Assembly (NCBI RefSeq): GCF_902459505.1
Contig: NC_047101.1
Location: 15,566,705-15,630,704, forward strand
Length of the DNA stretch: 64,000 nt
Reading direction: 5' to 3'
Origin: Geotrypetes seraphini
Lineage: Eukaryota > Chordata > Amphibia > Gymnophiona > Dermophiidae
Made by a program: the position numbers and the translations under genes. Below the pieces are notes generated by a model. That model worked only from the letters and a program-made list of their open reading frames with translations, had not been told where the DNA came from and ran no database searches. How positions within the stretch are numbered: position 1 is the first letter of the stretch; every line of letters begins with the position of its first letter. Positions 1 to 12,231 of this stretch are shown here, piece by piece.

Positions 1-865
1 AGTCTCTGCTTTTGGCTCTTAGATGTGAAGAAATTTGTTGAGGCCTACATTACTATATGCCTTAATAACCTGGGATCTGTAGGCTAAAAGAGTTGTAATT
101 TGGAGATGTGCATACATATGTAAGAACGATTTGTGTGCCATTAGAGTTTGGAGTTCCGCTTTAAGGAGGGAATACAATGAGAAATGCAAGGGAACAACTC
201 GGAATAGGATGAGGTAGTACAGTAAAGATGTCTGCAGAAAAAAAAAGTTCTTTTTTGTTTGTCATTTGTTTCATTTTGTATGATATTTTGTTCTTTCTCG
301 GATTGACTGTGTGTGTGTAGGGGGATCCGTTCATATGGATGAACCTCGAAACAGGCAGCAGAGGCAACAAGACAGATTGGAGTAAGCTGGCAAAGAGAGT
401 GGCATGAGTGCTCTGGTGTAATGAGATGGGGAGAGTGGCCAGAGAAGACTCATTAACACACACAAAAAAATTGCAACTTTTTTACCTCCTACTCCTAGAG
501 CAGCTGAAAGCAATGTAAAAATCATATCCCATTAGAAAAATATATAGTAGAGACTTGACTATACAAAATAAATCGGGGGGACCTTTTTAAAAGTGTTCCC
601 ATTTATTGACATTACAGACAGACTAGGGGCATACTTTAAAAAGGGAAAATACATTTCTTCACTTAAAGGAAGTTTGGGTCCTATCTCTAATACAGTCTCC
701 TTTCATCTTTCTCCTCAAATCTGCAATTGGCATACCTCTAACAGTTATTCTGTTCAGTATTTGTATCGCACAGTTCTTGGTGAGTTTGAAAGCTGCTGTC
801 TGAAATTCTGCTTTTTTTTTCCTCTAAAGCCTGAGAGCACCATGTAAGGATAGGAAGTAATAGAT

Positions 866-1149
866 TTAAAACAAAGTAGAGACAATATTTGTTCACTCAT
901 CCTGTAATTAAACTCTGGAATTCAGTGCCAGATAATGTGGTGAAAGATGTTGGCATAGCAGGGTTTAAAAAGGTTTGGATAAATTACTAAAAGAAAAGTC
1001 CATAAGCTATAAGATGGATTTAGGGAAATTTGTTTTATTCTTTGGGATATTATCAGGTACTTGTGACCTGGGTTGGCCACTTTTAGAAACAGGATACTTG
1101 GCTTGATGGACCTTTGATCTGTCCCAGTATGGCGACCCTTATATTCTTA
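866..1149 (+). mobile_element. CR1-type LINE, 3' end fragment
   Basis: This is the end of the reverse-transcriptase reading frame (a decayed FFTQRVIKLWNSVPDNVVKD-like segment) and the CR1 3' UTR (GTGACCTGGGTTGGCCAC, GGCTTGATGGACC), ending at CTTATATTCTTA. It lies in the PWWP2A intron. Confidence 0.8.
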
Positions 1150-1651
1150 AGTTGTTTCAAACAAATGTTTACTGATGTGTGCACTTTTCTTATTGCATGC
1201 TATTTGCACATGATTGTGCACTCTTTCCCCAATAATGCATATGTACTGGTTCACAAATGCATTCTGTGCGCTTTTCAAGAAAAGTGTATACTCTTAATAT
1301 ATATGGGACTGGAAGAAACCAAAATAGTTGTTCAAAAAAGTGGTACCACAAACGAGTCGCCAAAGAAATTATAGAGGGAGATTAATAATTAGAAATGGAG
1401 ATGAAGACAGGATGTTGGAGGTTGACAAGATGTCTGCTGCTTTGTTCAGTGATGATCTTGGCTGTGGATGCTGCGGTTGGGCCATTTAACCTTTAACTGC
1501 CATCATGTTTCTTGCATTGAACTTTTAGCAAAATGACCCGTCCCCCCACCTTGAAATATAGATGAGATCTCTGCATTAAACTGATGATTTTAAAAGCCAG
1601 AGGTCTGATTACTTTGAAACTGTGTATAAAACCTCCTATCAAATTGAATAG

Positions 1652-2125
1652 GGAAAGTGATTCGGACTTGTATACTGCCTTTTTGTAGTTTTACAACCAC
1701 ACTCAAATCGGTTTACATTCAGGTACTTCAAGCATTTTCCCTGCCTGAGGCAGAGGAGGATTAAGTGATTTGCCCAGAGTCACAGGGAGCAGCTTGGAGT
1801 TTAAATTCGCAATAGAGAATGACATGGTGACAAAATTCATCACCGTTCCCGTCCCCGCGGATAATCGCGGGAAACCATCTTCATGTTATTCTTTAAGGAG
1901 AGAGGGAAGAATCAGAGTATAATTGGGCACAACCACTGACCCGCAAGCTTTGCTTTGAAGAATGCTGGTGTAGAAGGACCGAGGTTGAAATAGACACTAG
2001 AAAATGACATGGGATTATTTCCCGCGGTTATCCGCGGGACGGGAACGGTGATGAATTTTGTCACCGTGTCATTCTCTAATTCGCAACCCCAGAGTGCCAA
2101 GGCTGTAGCTGTAACCACTACACAG
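1652..2125 (-). mobile_element. tRNA-derived SINE, interrupted by a hAT element
   Basis: On the minus strand it carries a degraded box A (AGTGGTTACAGCTAC), then the body AATCCTCCTCTGCCTCAGG and the end GGTTGTAAAAC. It is the same family as the copies at 55863-56106 and 56209-56425. The hAT element at 1813-2078 splits it. Confidence 0.7.
1813..2078. mobile_element. hAT-type non-autonomous element, TIR TAGAGAATGACA
   Basis: The inverted ends TAGAGAATGACATGG and CCGTGTCATTCTCTA are flanked by an exact 8-bp duplication ATTCGCAA (1805-1812, 2079-2086). Subterminal palindromes CCCGCGGATAATCGCGGG flank a unique centre. Relatives are at 19572-19790 and 34203-34770. Confidence 0.85.
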
Positions 2126-2339
2126 GATCCATCTTAAGTGTGTCATTAGTTTGGGCTAAAACTGTTAAAAGGTGATTAATGGAGAAAGCTATTATAAAAC
2201 TTTAATTATAATGGTATCCTTTCCTGACCTGAGGAAAGGGGTTTTGGTCTCTTTTTTTTTTTAAGCTAGTCAAAAATGTTTTAAAATTAGTTCAATAAAA
2301 TTCAAATTATAAATGTTTATTTACACAACTATACTACTA

Positions 2340-2660
2340 CAGCGATTAAGGCAGGTCTGCTGGTGTCGGAGCCATCCTGCCTATGCGGAAGCAGTTGAAA
2401 CACAGCAGGTGGAACTCGAAGAGGGAAGGCCCCAATGCCGGTAGCCTGTCTTAATGACTGCTGAGTTGCTAAAGAGGGTGCGGTGCACCCTTTGTGATAT
2501 TTAGTGCTTCCATACCTGCTCTGCCTGCCGTTTCCAGTAGAGCACAGTAAAATTCTCTCACCACTGCTACACTGTCCTTATAAGCCTCAGTTTCAGGAAT
2601 ACCCTTGAAACGGAGATTGCAGCATCTTGATCTATTCTGATCTGAGTTTGTCAATTTTTC
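2340..2660 (-). mobile_element. L1-clade LINE fragment, ORF1-like
   Basis: A 61-codon minus-strand frame at 2469-2654 reads DQNRSRCCNLRFKGIPETEA, which resembles the start of the L1 ORF1 RNA-binding domain (RRNNLRIRGLPE). The flanks are too decayed to bound. Confidence 0.45.
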
Positions 2661-3039
2661 TTTTTAGGGCTTTGGTCTTGAACCTTTCCATTGAACAGAA
2701 TGTTTTGTGCTGCAAAGATTCTTCTTTGGAAATAGATTGTTGGTGTTAGATTTTAGCTAGTACCTTTTCTGCCCAGTTGGGAGCTGAATTGGGCTTGTAT
2801 TTATGTGGCATATCTATTTGCGGGGATTGATGAAGCCTAATGTTTAGAGGGGTTCTTTTGGAAAGTTATTTTTGTGTGTGTTAAGAGGTATGATGACAAA
2901 TTACTAGGCAGGAAAAGTAAAATGTAGAGGTTGCATCTATTTTCAATGTTTTAAGCTGTAAGACGGGGTTCTGATGTAACAGGTGGGTTGCACATTAACT
3001 GTGAACTGCTGGCTCACATGTTTGCATTTTATCTTGTAG

Positions 3040-4711
3040 GTTTGGACCCCATGGAATCCCTGTTACCATATTTCCTAAAAGGGAATACAAGGATAAACCA
3101 GAAGCCATTCAGCTCCAAAGTAAATCATTCCAAGAAGAGACTGCAGCAAAGTGTGAGGAAGGCACTGTTCCAGAGGGCATTCCTCCTGTTCAGGTTTCTG
3201 AGTCCAGTTTGGCACAAAACCAGTGGACTTCCAAACCGCCTCCACTTTTCCATGAAGGAGCTCCATATCCCCCTCCTTTGTTTATCAGGGACACATATAA
3301 CCAGTCAATACCTCAGCCACCTCCACGGAAAATTAAGAGACCCAAGCGGAAAATATACAGGGAAGAACCCCCTTCAATAATGAATGCTATTAAACTGCGA
3401 CCTAGGCAGGTCTTGTGTGACAAATGTAAAAACAGTATTGTGGCAGATAAGAAGGAAATTAAAAGGGGCAGCAGTGACTTTTCCAAACACGAGGAGAGCA
3501 GAAAGCGAAGGCATGACAATGTAGCTACTGTGAATAAAAAACTGAAAACTGATTACAGGGTGGATGGAAAAAGTCAAAACGAGAGCCACAAACGAAATGT
3601 TGTGGCCAAGGTTCCCACCCTTTCTCATGGCAGAGGTAGAGTGGTGCGAGTTTCTGCTCCAGCAAACACTGCTAAAGCCCAGTTACACACTAAGAAAGTG
3701 CTCCAAAGTAAAAACATGGATCACATAAAGGCTCGGGAAGTGTTGAAAATGGCCAAAGAAAAGGCACAGAGAAAACAACGGGAAGCATCCTCCTCCAAAA
3801 GTGCACATCCCAAGGTTCACTTTACACGACGCTGTCAGAACACCAGCTCAGGTACCCTCCCACCCCGGCTGCGCTTAAAGCCCCAAAGGTACAGGAATGA
3901 AGAAAATGACTCCTCTCTCAAGGCTGGACTTGAGAAAGTGCAGAGCAGCAAGATGGCAGTCAAGCCCCCACCTCGCTACACCTCTACCCGCTCAGCAGGT
4001 GAGGCCCCCTCAAAAGGTCCTGAAGAGGCCAGTATTGAGGTTCAGGACACAAGTGAAGTGTGTGCACCACTTGCTGAGCAGGAGGAACAGCAGACACTCA
4101 GCAAGAGAGGCAGGAAAAGCAATATAACAGTTTACATGACCCTAAAACAAAAGAAGCCCGATTCTTCCAGTGCCTCCGTGTGTAGTAGCGACAGCACAGA
4201 CGATTTGAAATCCTCCCACTCGGAGTGTAGTTCTACTGAAAACTTTGATTTCCCCCCAGGCAATATGCACGCACCTTCTTCTTCCTCCTCCTCCTCTTCT
4301 TCCTCCTCCTCCAAGGAAGACAAAAAGCTGAGTAATTCCTTGAAAATTAAAGTCTTTTCCAAAAATGTGTCTAAGTGCATCACCCCAGATGGCAGGACCA
4401 TATGTGTAGGGGACATTGTTTGGGCAAAGATTTATGGCTTCCCCTGGTGGCCAGCTCGCATTCTTTCTATAACTGTGAGCCGGAAAGATAACGGCCTTTT
4501 AGTGCGACAGGAGGCCCGCATTGCATGGTTTGGGTCCCCAACGACATCTTTCCTCGCTCTGTCGCAGTTGTGTCCCTTTTTAGAAAACTTCCAATTGCGT
4601 TTTAACAAGAAGAGAAAAGGCCTGTACCGTAAGGCCATCACAGAGGCGGCTAAGGCTGCTAAGCAGCTCACCCCTGAAGTGCGGGCCCTGCTGACACAGT
4701 TTGAAACGTGA
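3040..4711 (+). CDS. PWWP2A: PWWP2A, large last coding exon with PWWP domain
   Basis: This is the main coding exon of PWWP2A, known in mammals as a nuclear reader of H2A.Z nucleosomes and H3K36me3 that recruits MTA1-HDAC complexes. The exon follows a pyrimidine-rich acceptor ending in AG at 3038-3039. Base 3040 completes a split codon, and the frame from 3041 stays open for 556 codons to TGA at 4709-4711. It opens with FGPHGIPVTIFPKREYKDKP, followed by proline-rich and basic stretches (PPPRKIKRPKRK) and a run of 12 serines at 4277-4312. The PWWP domain starts at GDIVWAKIYG, with an intact FPWWP core at 4439-4453 and the segment NGLLVRQEARIAWFGSPTTS. The protein ends RALLTQFET, as I recall for the mammalian protein. 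The amino-terminal exon is upstream of the window. The next gene is TTC1 in convergent orientation, as in mammals. No break is seen. Confidence 0.96.
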
Positions 4712-5680
4712 ACCGGAACGTAAGGTAGGCAAGACCAGTTTGGAGGATTTCACAACACTGTAGCCTAGTCAGACATAACCACTAGAACACAGACTTGGCC
4801 AAATAACATTTTACTCGATTTGGCTACTTCTGTTTGCAATAAAGTAACCTTTCTGTTTTGCGGCTACTTCTTGAAGGTTATGATAGACTAAAGGAAGCGC
4901 TAGAGAATTTGGCAAATGTATTTCAAACAGTTTCTTTATACCTCAAATGTAATTCCAATTCTTCATGGTAGGGAATTGAGGACTAATTTACTAGTGTGCA
5001 GTTTTTTTTTTTACTAATTGGAAAGGTGGAAAATGGAGCAGTAGAGTTTGAGCCCTTGCAGTCAGCATTCAGCACTGTTACTTTTCAGAGTCCTTCATGC
5101 CTGTAGCATAAAACTTCTGAAATAGCAGAAACTTAAATTCTTGAATTCAGAGGAAAATATTTGAGTCCTGCTATTTGAGTGGCTACGGTTGATCAATCTA
5201 ATCTACAATCAATCTTGGAGGAGGAGAGTAGAAGTGAGAGAATTCAGGCTTCGTGAGGGGAAGGTAAGGAAGACAACAGGAGGATTTGTTCTGTAGTTCT
5301 TGCACACATAACATCTCTCTGCCTAGTGTGGGAAAACGTCTTGTTACTTGAAAACAGGGTTGGGGAGCTCTATATTTGGAATCAAATGCTTATCATAAAT
5401 CTGTGTTTGGACACAAGTCTTGCACAGTCAGGTCCATAAAGGTGATTTGTGTATGTAAATAGCAGTTAGAATGCGGTCGGATTTCTTCTGACTAATTTCT
5501 GAGTTCTTAGGGATATGATCTGAAAATTCCACTTCGTGAATAGTCCAGTTGTGTAACTGTTTGTTTCTTTTTGGATGTATTAATTTCTTCCTCCCCCCTT
5601 ATTCTTGGTTTAAGGTATCTGTGTAATGTGCTGAAAATGTACAAACCTGTAAATAAAATGAAGAAAATCTGAATCTGTTG
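4712..5680 (+). other. PWWP2A: PWWP2A 3' untranslated region with polyadenylation signals
   Basis: Non-repetitive sequence follows the PWWP2A stop. AATAAA hexamers lie at 4838-4843 and 5652-5657. The second is followed by GU-rich sequence at about 5673-5682, which makes it the better cleavage site. Another AATAAA at 5889-5894 could extend the UTR. Just past the stop, 4717-4730 contains two donor-like GTAAGG/GTAGGC sites, so splicing to distal 3' exons is possible. The true end cannot be fixed without transcripts. Confidence 0.55.
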
Positions 5681-6418
5681 TGCGTTTCTCAGAAAACTTA
5701 ACCTTTTGGCCATTGTAGGATCATGGAGATCTGTTTCTTGCAGCTGGTCAGGAAAAAAAAAAAAGCTATGTATTCTTTTCCTTATGTTTTTTGGTACAAA
5801 TAATTCCATATAGCAGACCCCAAATCACTCGGGATCAAAATATCTGTGAGCTGATCGACATGAGATATACCATGTGCTCTTTAGGCTGAATAAACAAGTT
5901 TACATAGTTTTATTTTCCTTTAAATTAACAGTCTGTAAAGAATTTATTCCCTGTGCCATGTTCTAGCTATTCTTTAACCTCTTAATAAACCAGGGAGCTC
6001 CTTGTATAAGTGAAAGGCTCTGAAGAGGTTTAGTGTCAAGTTGCAGTTCCTAAGAGATCTGTGGCCAACCTCCCCCCCCTCCCCTTCTGGGTCTGTAGAG
6101 CATATTTCTGTACTAGATATCCTTAGGGAAGTGATAGTGTGGTTCTGGAATTATCCTGAAGATCCAATGAAATCTGTAAAGACTGCACGATACTACTTGG
6201 TGCTGTAGTCTTGAAACTAGATGGGTAAGACAATTTTCAAAGCCTCTTAATTGTGTACATGTCTGAAAATTGCCCTCCCTCACTGCGGCTACATATGTTA
6301 CTTCAGCCATGTTTAGGGAAAGTGTTCTGTAGGACCCAGGTTATGTTTTCTAATCTATATGCTGTGCCTTGGAAAGTCCCTGCAGCCATTATGCCTTTTT
6401 ATGGCTACTTTTTACCTG

Positions 6419-6872
6419 CTCAATGTCCTTGATGTTCCTTTAATTTTCTTTTAAACTTTTTTTAGGCCTCAGACTAGCCATTAGGTGCCATGCATTTTTA
6501 TGGTCATCAAACAAACTTAAGGCAATGGCATCCTCATTAGCCCCATTATATATTTTTTCACATTTTTCTTATTTAAAGTGCTCAGTGCTATTTTTCTTTA
6601 GTGTCTCGTATAACTTAATTCTTAAAATTATTATAACTTAATTGACTTATCTTAAGTCAGTCTTGTCTCGTACTATCATCGGGAAGGGACCTGTCATTCC
6701 GACATGTTTCGCCTTCTGGCTGTTTCAAGAAAAGTCCCCCCCTTTTCAAACTTGTTCGCACCATCCCGATCTGTGACCATAGAAATGCATGGCACCTAAT
6801 GGCTAGTCTGAGGCCTAAAAAAAGTTAAAAAAAAGTTTCAAAGAAAATTAAAGGAACATCAAGGACATTGAG
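6419..6872. mobile_element. Penelope-like element relic with inverted ends
   Basis: About 90 bases at 6419-6508 recur inverted at 6776-6872, including AGGCCTCAGACTAGCCATTA. The spacer carries a minus-strand hammerhead-like motif. Inverted terminal copies with an internal hammerhead are typical of Penelope-like retroelements. Confidence 0.55.
6698..6735 (-). ncRNA. Hammerhead ribozyme-like motif, degraded
   Basis: The minus strand shows a GCC-AGAA-GGC stem II, GAAAC, and ATGTC before the stem I side. The first core box is CTTGAAACA instead of CUGANGA, so activity is doubtful. Confidence 0.4.
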
Positions 6873-6884
6873 ATGGTTTTGGAT

Positions 6885-6984
6885 TAGTTATGTTTTCAAT
6901 GTCTTACATTTGACTGTAAACCGTGTCGAGCTCTGCTTCTGTGGAGATGATGCGGTATACAAACTTAAGGTTTAGTTTAGTTTA
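6885..6984 (+). mobile_element. LINE 3' tail ending in GTTTA repeats
   Basis: GTAAACCGTGTCGAGCTCTG, then GATGATGCGGTATACAAACT, ends with tandem TTTAG units. The same tail occurs inverted at 32222-32310. Confidence 0.6.
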
Positions 6985-7309
6985 GGAGATACTTTTTACC
7001 TGCAGCACACCCAAAAACAAGAGTTGTGAACCTAGGACATCTGAAGCTAATTATACAGATTTTTTTTTTTTAAGTACCAATACATTTTTTTTTCCAGTAT
7101 GCATCGTTTGGGAATAATCTGCAAAACATTTTATTGTCCTGGTGCTCTGGACTTAGGCCCTTCAACTTAATAGTTGATACCTTAAATCAGATGAATGGAA
7201 GGAGGAATCAGCACAATAGTGTGATAAGTCACTGTACATCTTGTATCATTTCATATGGAGTTGGGTTAAGTAGTGCTAATGGAGATTGTAGACGGAGAAG
7301 ACCTTAAGC

Positions 7310-7504
7310 CAGTGGTTCTCAACCCTGTCCTGGGGGATCCCCAGTCAGTTGGGTTTTCAAGATATCCCTAATGAATATGCATAAGACATATTTGCATGCC
7401 TGTCTCCTCCATTATATGCAGATCTCTCTCATGCATATTCATTAGGGATATCCTGAAAACCCAATTGGCTGGGGGGTCCCCTAGGATAGGGTTGAGAACC
7501 ACTG
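7310..7504. mobile_element. hAT-type palindromic MITE (CAGTGGTTCTC ends)
   Basis: The whole element is an imperfect palindrome with TIR CAGTGGTTCTCAACCC and an exact 8-bp duplication CCTTAAGC at 7302-7309 and 7505-7512. Confidence 0.88.
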
Positions 7505-8113
7505 CCTTAAGCGATACATAAGGTGAAAGGTATAAGGGGGGTAGAGTTAGTCATTCTCCTGTTATCATTCTGTGGAAATGGCTCTATCATCCTTGTAAAG
7601 ACAACTGATTTTGAGTAGTTATGCAGATATTTTCTTTTTCTAGCATCCTCGCATCGATGAAGGGAAAGGAGGAACATGTCTTCTGGTTGCTCATTTAGGT
7701 TCTTGGGTTAGGAAAGGTTGTTGGGGGGCTGTGATAGTCCATTTCCATGAGTTTAAATGAGTTCAAGTAAAATCATATTGAGGGCCCATGCAGAAAGCAT
7801 TATGATAGAACCTGCACTCTACCTTACAATGCACAGCAAAAAAAGAAAAACCATTACCGTAAATACTATAATCAATTTGCATGCAAATTACTGTCATGTT
7901 AAAATCATGGTAGTAACCTGTAGTTCATTGCTAAATGTCACCTTTCCTATCATTGCCTGAGTGGCAATTAGCTCAGGCACTTATAGGAACAGTGACTTTG
8001 ATTTAACATAAAGAAACCCCCCCCCCAAAAAAAAAACATTAAAAATAAAGAGGAAAAAAACCTTTTAGCACCCTGACAGCTTTCTGCATGCCCCTATCAC
8101 TGGCAGTCTAGTA

Positions 8114-8267
8114 CAATGTGTTTCAACTCGGACTTGGATATTCACAATGAATATGCATGAAAAATGTGCATATAATGGAGGCAGTATATGCAATCAAGTT
8201 TATGCATATTCATTGTGGATATCCTGAAAACTGACTGGCAAGGGGGTACTACAGGACTGAAACACTG
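8114..8267. mobile_element. hAT-type palindromic MITE
   Basis: It is related to the element at 7310 (ATGAATATGCAT arms) but has ends CAATGTGTTTCA and TGAAACACTG. The flanking copies GTCTAGTA and GTCTAGCA differ by one base. Confidence 0.75.
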
Positions 8268-8389
8268 GTCTAGCAGCCTCCCTCACTCTTTGTAATCTGC
8301 CCCATCTCCAGCATGAACATACCAAAATCCTTGGTGGTCAATTGTCCTCCCTGTGCCCCACCCCCTCCTCTGCCATTAAAAAACCCTGA

Positions 8390-9294
8390 TGTCTAGAGCT
8401 CGCCTCCCCCATACATCAAGGCAGGAGTAATGCCCACATACTCCTGTTCTGAAGCCATCTTCTTCAAAAATGGCAGCAACCTTGCAATGGGGCATGGTGC
8501 TGCCATTTTCAAGATAACAGTGCTGGAGGCAGGAGCAAGTGAGCATTGAGGTATTTGGGGGTGGGGGGTGCCACTAGACACCAGGGAGATTTCTTTTATA
8601 GACAGGGGAGGGGGTCTACTGGATCCCCCCTCGGAATTATGTGCTGATGTTGGGAGTGGGTTCAAAAGACCAGAAGGTATTTTATATTTTACCTTGGGAA
8701 AGGGTGGGGAGGGGGTTAGATTGGCGAGAGAGAGACTATCTGCAGTAGTTCTAAGCTGGGGTAGGGTGGTGGGAGTGCTGCTAGACATCCATTCTTCTCA
8801 ACCATCCCTTCTACGCTGCCTGGCACAAAGTTTCCCATGTACAATATGTGGGAAACTTTTTCCTGCATGGCTGCAGGATAGTTAATGCATTATTACATGC
8901 ATCTTAATGCAGTCTGTGATAAGGGTTTCTGTGAGTTGATGCCTACACTCTAGCTTTTTCTACATTACTATCCTGTGATAACTACATGGGAAGTCTGTAT
9001 CTTCCCTGTGGAGGTTTACAGAGAGATGGAGGGGGAGAGAGATGTTCAGCCAGCTTAGAATGGATGCAAAAACATTTCCTAAAAATATTTTGATTCACAA
9101 AATTGCCAACTTTTTTTTTTTTTTTTTTGTAACATTATTTACAGCATTATATAGAGTAAAGTCCAGGTGCATTTTTTGATCATTTTAAGTTGCCCTTTTT
9201 TCAAAATAAAGCTTTTAATACCATCTAATCCAGTTCATGTCACTCCAAGTAGGACATAAACCATTAATAGAATTATAAAGCCCTAATTACTACT
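8390..9294. other. No recognised feature
   Basis: The sequence is unique-looking and moderately GC-rich, with open frames on both strands of low complexity and no recognisable protein motif. A T-run lies at 9111-9129. Confidence 0.4.
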
Positions 9295-9432
9295 TGCCCT
9301 GGATCGGTAGCATGGAATGTTGCTACTCTCTGAGTTTTTGCCAGGTACTGGTGCCAGGATTGGCCACCATGAGGACGGGTTACTGGGCTTGATGCACCAT
9401 AAGTCTGACCCAGTAAGGCTATTATGTTCTTA
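9295..9432 (+). mobile_element. CR1-type LINE 3' UTR fragment
   Basis: GGATCGGTAGCATGGAATG, TTGGCCACCATGAGGACGGG and GGGCTTGATG are the standard CR1 tail of this genome. It ends with TTATGTTCTTA. Confidence 0.8.
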
Positions 9433-9795
9433 TACCAAAATTTTAAACACTTTAACATGTTCACTTATATGTAATTATGCCCTTAAATTAAGGGGGGGAG
9501 AGGGGAGGGATTCATCAAGGTTTGGTAAAGGTTCACCCTTTACTGCATATTGATGCCTTGCAGTATTCAGTAACCTGTAGTAGTCCAGTTCTGCAGGTTG
9601 TTGAATCCCTTAATTCAGTAATAATGCTGCTTGTGAGCCACTTTGCAAGCAGCTTTACTCATGTAGTCCAGGAGCATCAGACCATGGCGATGGGTCCCCC
9701 TGGCTCATCTAACCCTCCTGGCTATTTGATAACTCATCCAATGGAGTCCTGGGATGTTAGCCAGGAGTGATACCCAATCATTTCTGGCCATTCTG

Positions 9796-10720
9796 GCACC
9801 AACACTATTCGCCGATAATGTCAAACTATGTAATATAGTAAGTGAATGCAGTTTACAGAATTATATGGCGCAGGACCTGCTTACATTGGAAAGTTGGTCC
9901 TCAACCTGGCAGCTAGGCTTCAATACTAAGAAATGTAAGGTCATGCACCTCGGAAGCGGAAATCCATGCAGGACGTACTTCTTGAACGGAGAAACTTTAA
10001 CTAGGACTTCAGCAGAATGAGATTTAGGAGTAATCATCAGTGCAGACATGAAAACTGCCAATCAAGTGGAGAAGGCTTCATCTAAGGCAAGGCAGATATT
10101 GGGTTGTATCAATAGAAGTTTCGTCAGCTGAAAGCCTGAAGTCATAATGCCGTTGTACAGGGCCATGGTGAGACCTCATCTGGAGTACTGTGTGCAATTC
10201 TGGAGGCCACATTACAGTAAAGATGTGCGCAGAATTGAATCGGTTCAGCGGACGGCCACCAGGATGATCTCGGGGCTCAAGGGTCTCTCGTATGAAGAGA
10301 GACTGAACAAATTGCAGCTCTACATTCTCGAGGAACGTAGGGAGAGGGGAGACATGATCGAAACATTTAAATACCTCACGGGACGTGTCGAAGTGGGAGA
10401 TGATATTTTCTTTCTCAAGGGACCCTTGGCCACAAGAGGGCACCCGCTCAAACTCAGGGGCGGAAAATTTCATGGCGACACCAGAAAGTATTTCTTCACA
10501 GAGAGAGTGGTTGATCATTGGAACAAGCTTCCAGTGCAGGTGATCGAGGCAGACAGCGTGCCAGACTTTAAGAATAAATGGGATACCCATGTGGGATCCC
10601 TACGAGGGTCAAGATAAGGAAATTGGGTCATTAGGGCATAGACAGGGGGTGGGTAAGCAGAGTGGGCAGACTTGATGGGCTGTAGCCCTTTTCTGCCGTC
10701 ATCTTCTATGTTTCTATGTT
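9796..10720 (+). mobile_element. CR1-type LINE, 5'-truncated reverse transcriptase and 3' UTR
   Basis: A single frame runs from the RT active-site region (FADN for FADD at about 9803) through WQLGFNTKKCKVMHLGSGNP, MVRPHLEYCVQFW and TRGHPLKLRGGKFHGDTRKY to the stop at about 10615. It is interrupted by in-frame TGA codons at 10018-10020 and 10129-10131, both explicable as C-to-T changes. The 3' UTR ends with TTCTATG repeats. It is a young-looking copy, since the C-terminal 156 codons are intact. Confidence 0.88.
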
Positions 10721-11798
10721 TCAACCTTAAAATGGTGCCTTATATGGAAACATGACTCGTTGGCTGACACAATGCTAAAAATAGAGCATGCCCTGGGGCA
10801 TCACAGGCAATCAGAATCCCCTGGCCTCCACATTCAACAAATTAAATAAATATTTAATAATATTAATATTTAAGTGAAGGAGCACCCTCCGTGTGGGTTT
10901 GAAAGCTCTGAAGAGAAGCTCAAAGGAGCCGTTTCTGATGCTTAAAAAGCAGAGCCAGCAATTGCTATTTCAGCCAGCCGCATACCATCATTTGGCATCA
11001 TTTGGGTGCTCCTGAGTACTAATAAGTGTCCAATTAATAGTGACAAACATGCACATCAAATAAGTGGAATGCCTGCAATCAAAAGGGAGTCAAATGTCGT
11101 GTGATGCCCCTAATGCCAAAGCCCGCTGACCTGAAGACCAAAAAGGAAATCTGTAAAAACAATCATGATAACCCTCCGGGTACTTAGCTGAAACCGTAGT
11201 CCATTTATCAGGCAGTGCTGGAGGTAGCCCAAATCCGTTGTATTCATAGGCTGCAATTCAATTGAAATCCTATGTTCACGTGGTTGAGGTTGGTGCCAGA
11301 GTGGCTAGGAGTGATTGGGCATTGCTCCTGGCTGATGCCCCAGGTCCACCAATGAGTTGTCAGGTAACCACTATAAGAGTGTGCATGGGAAGGGTTGGGG
11401 AGGGGGTACTCGCTGCTGTAGTCTAGGAGCATGGCCCCATGCTCTCGGACAGTAAAATAACCCCAGTAAAAATCTGTGGTTATTTTACTATGGTGTTGGC
11501 TTCTAATGCTACTTACGGTGTTAGGACATTTGCATAGTAATGATACAGAACATGTATTTGCATATTTTGCATCTCATTGCTGCCTAACGTGCAGCAATGT
11601 AGATATTGGTGTGCTATTTTTAAAACTGCTATTAGGGCTATTTAAGTCACGTCAAGAGTCAATTAATGTGACTTATAGCGCTAGCACTGCTTGATTAATT
11701 CCTCCCCCCATGTAGCTTTATTTGCCCTTTTTAAAATATTTATGCACACATTACTCAAAATGTTGAGTCTTATGTCCTTTTATTGTAAATACCGAAGG
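10721..11798. other. Intergenic sequence, nothing firmly recognised
   Basis: Contains a short ATTAAT palindromic patch near 10838-10872 but no gene. Open frames are short and lack known motifs. Confidence 0.35.
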
Positions 11799-11956
11799 GG
11801 GGGAGGTCTTCTTTACTAAGGTGCACTAACGGATTTAGCATACACGGAATGCTAAGAAGCTTATCTTACTCCTATGGTTTTTTTTAGCATTTAGCATGCC
11901 CTAATTTGTTATTGAGCGCTAAATTTATCATCATGCCTTTTAGTAAAAAGACCCCG
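11799..11956. mobile_element. Harbinger-like MITE (TTTACTAAGG family), diverged
   Basis: The outer arms GTCTTCTTTACTAAGGTGC and TTTTAGTAAAAAGACCCC are inverted. The interior is also palindromic (TTTAGCAT repeats). Confidence 0.6.
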
Positions 11957-12231
11957 AAGGAAGTTCTTTAAATTTACTTTTAAGGTGGAACTGGTGCTGG
12001 TACTGAATGTGGAATTTAGTTGAAGCATTTTAAGCTAAATGGGTGGCAACACCCTAAGGAACTCTGCCTGCTTGGCTTTGCACCTTCCCCACTTGTTTCC
12101 CTTATCAATCTTTTTGTGGCTTCCACCTCATGACTGAGGCTAAATAAAACCGACACACTCTGGAGCTGCAGAATAATGATGCACCTAAGGAAAGCCTGCC
12201 CAGGTTGTGACCCCAGTTTAGTGGAATTTTA

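Noticed and set aside
9754-10617. Possible host reverse-transcriptase-derived gene
   Set aside because: In-frame stops, 5' truncation, LINE 3' tail and sister copies at 42818, 59955 and 62796 show an ordinary CR1 LINE.
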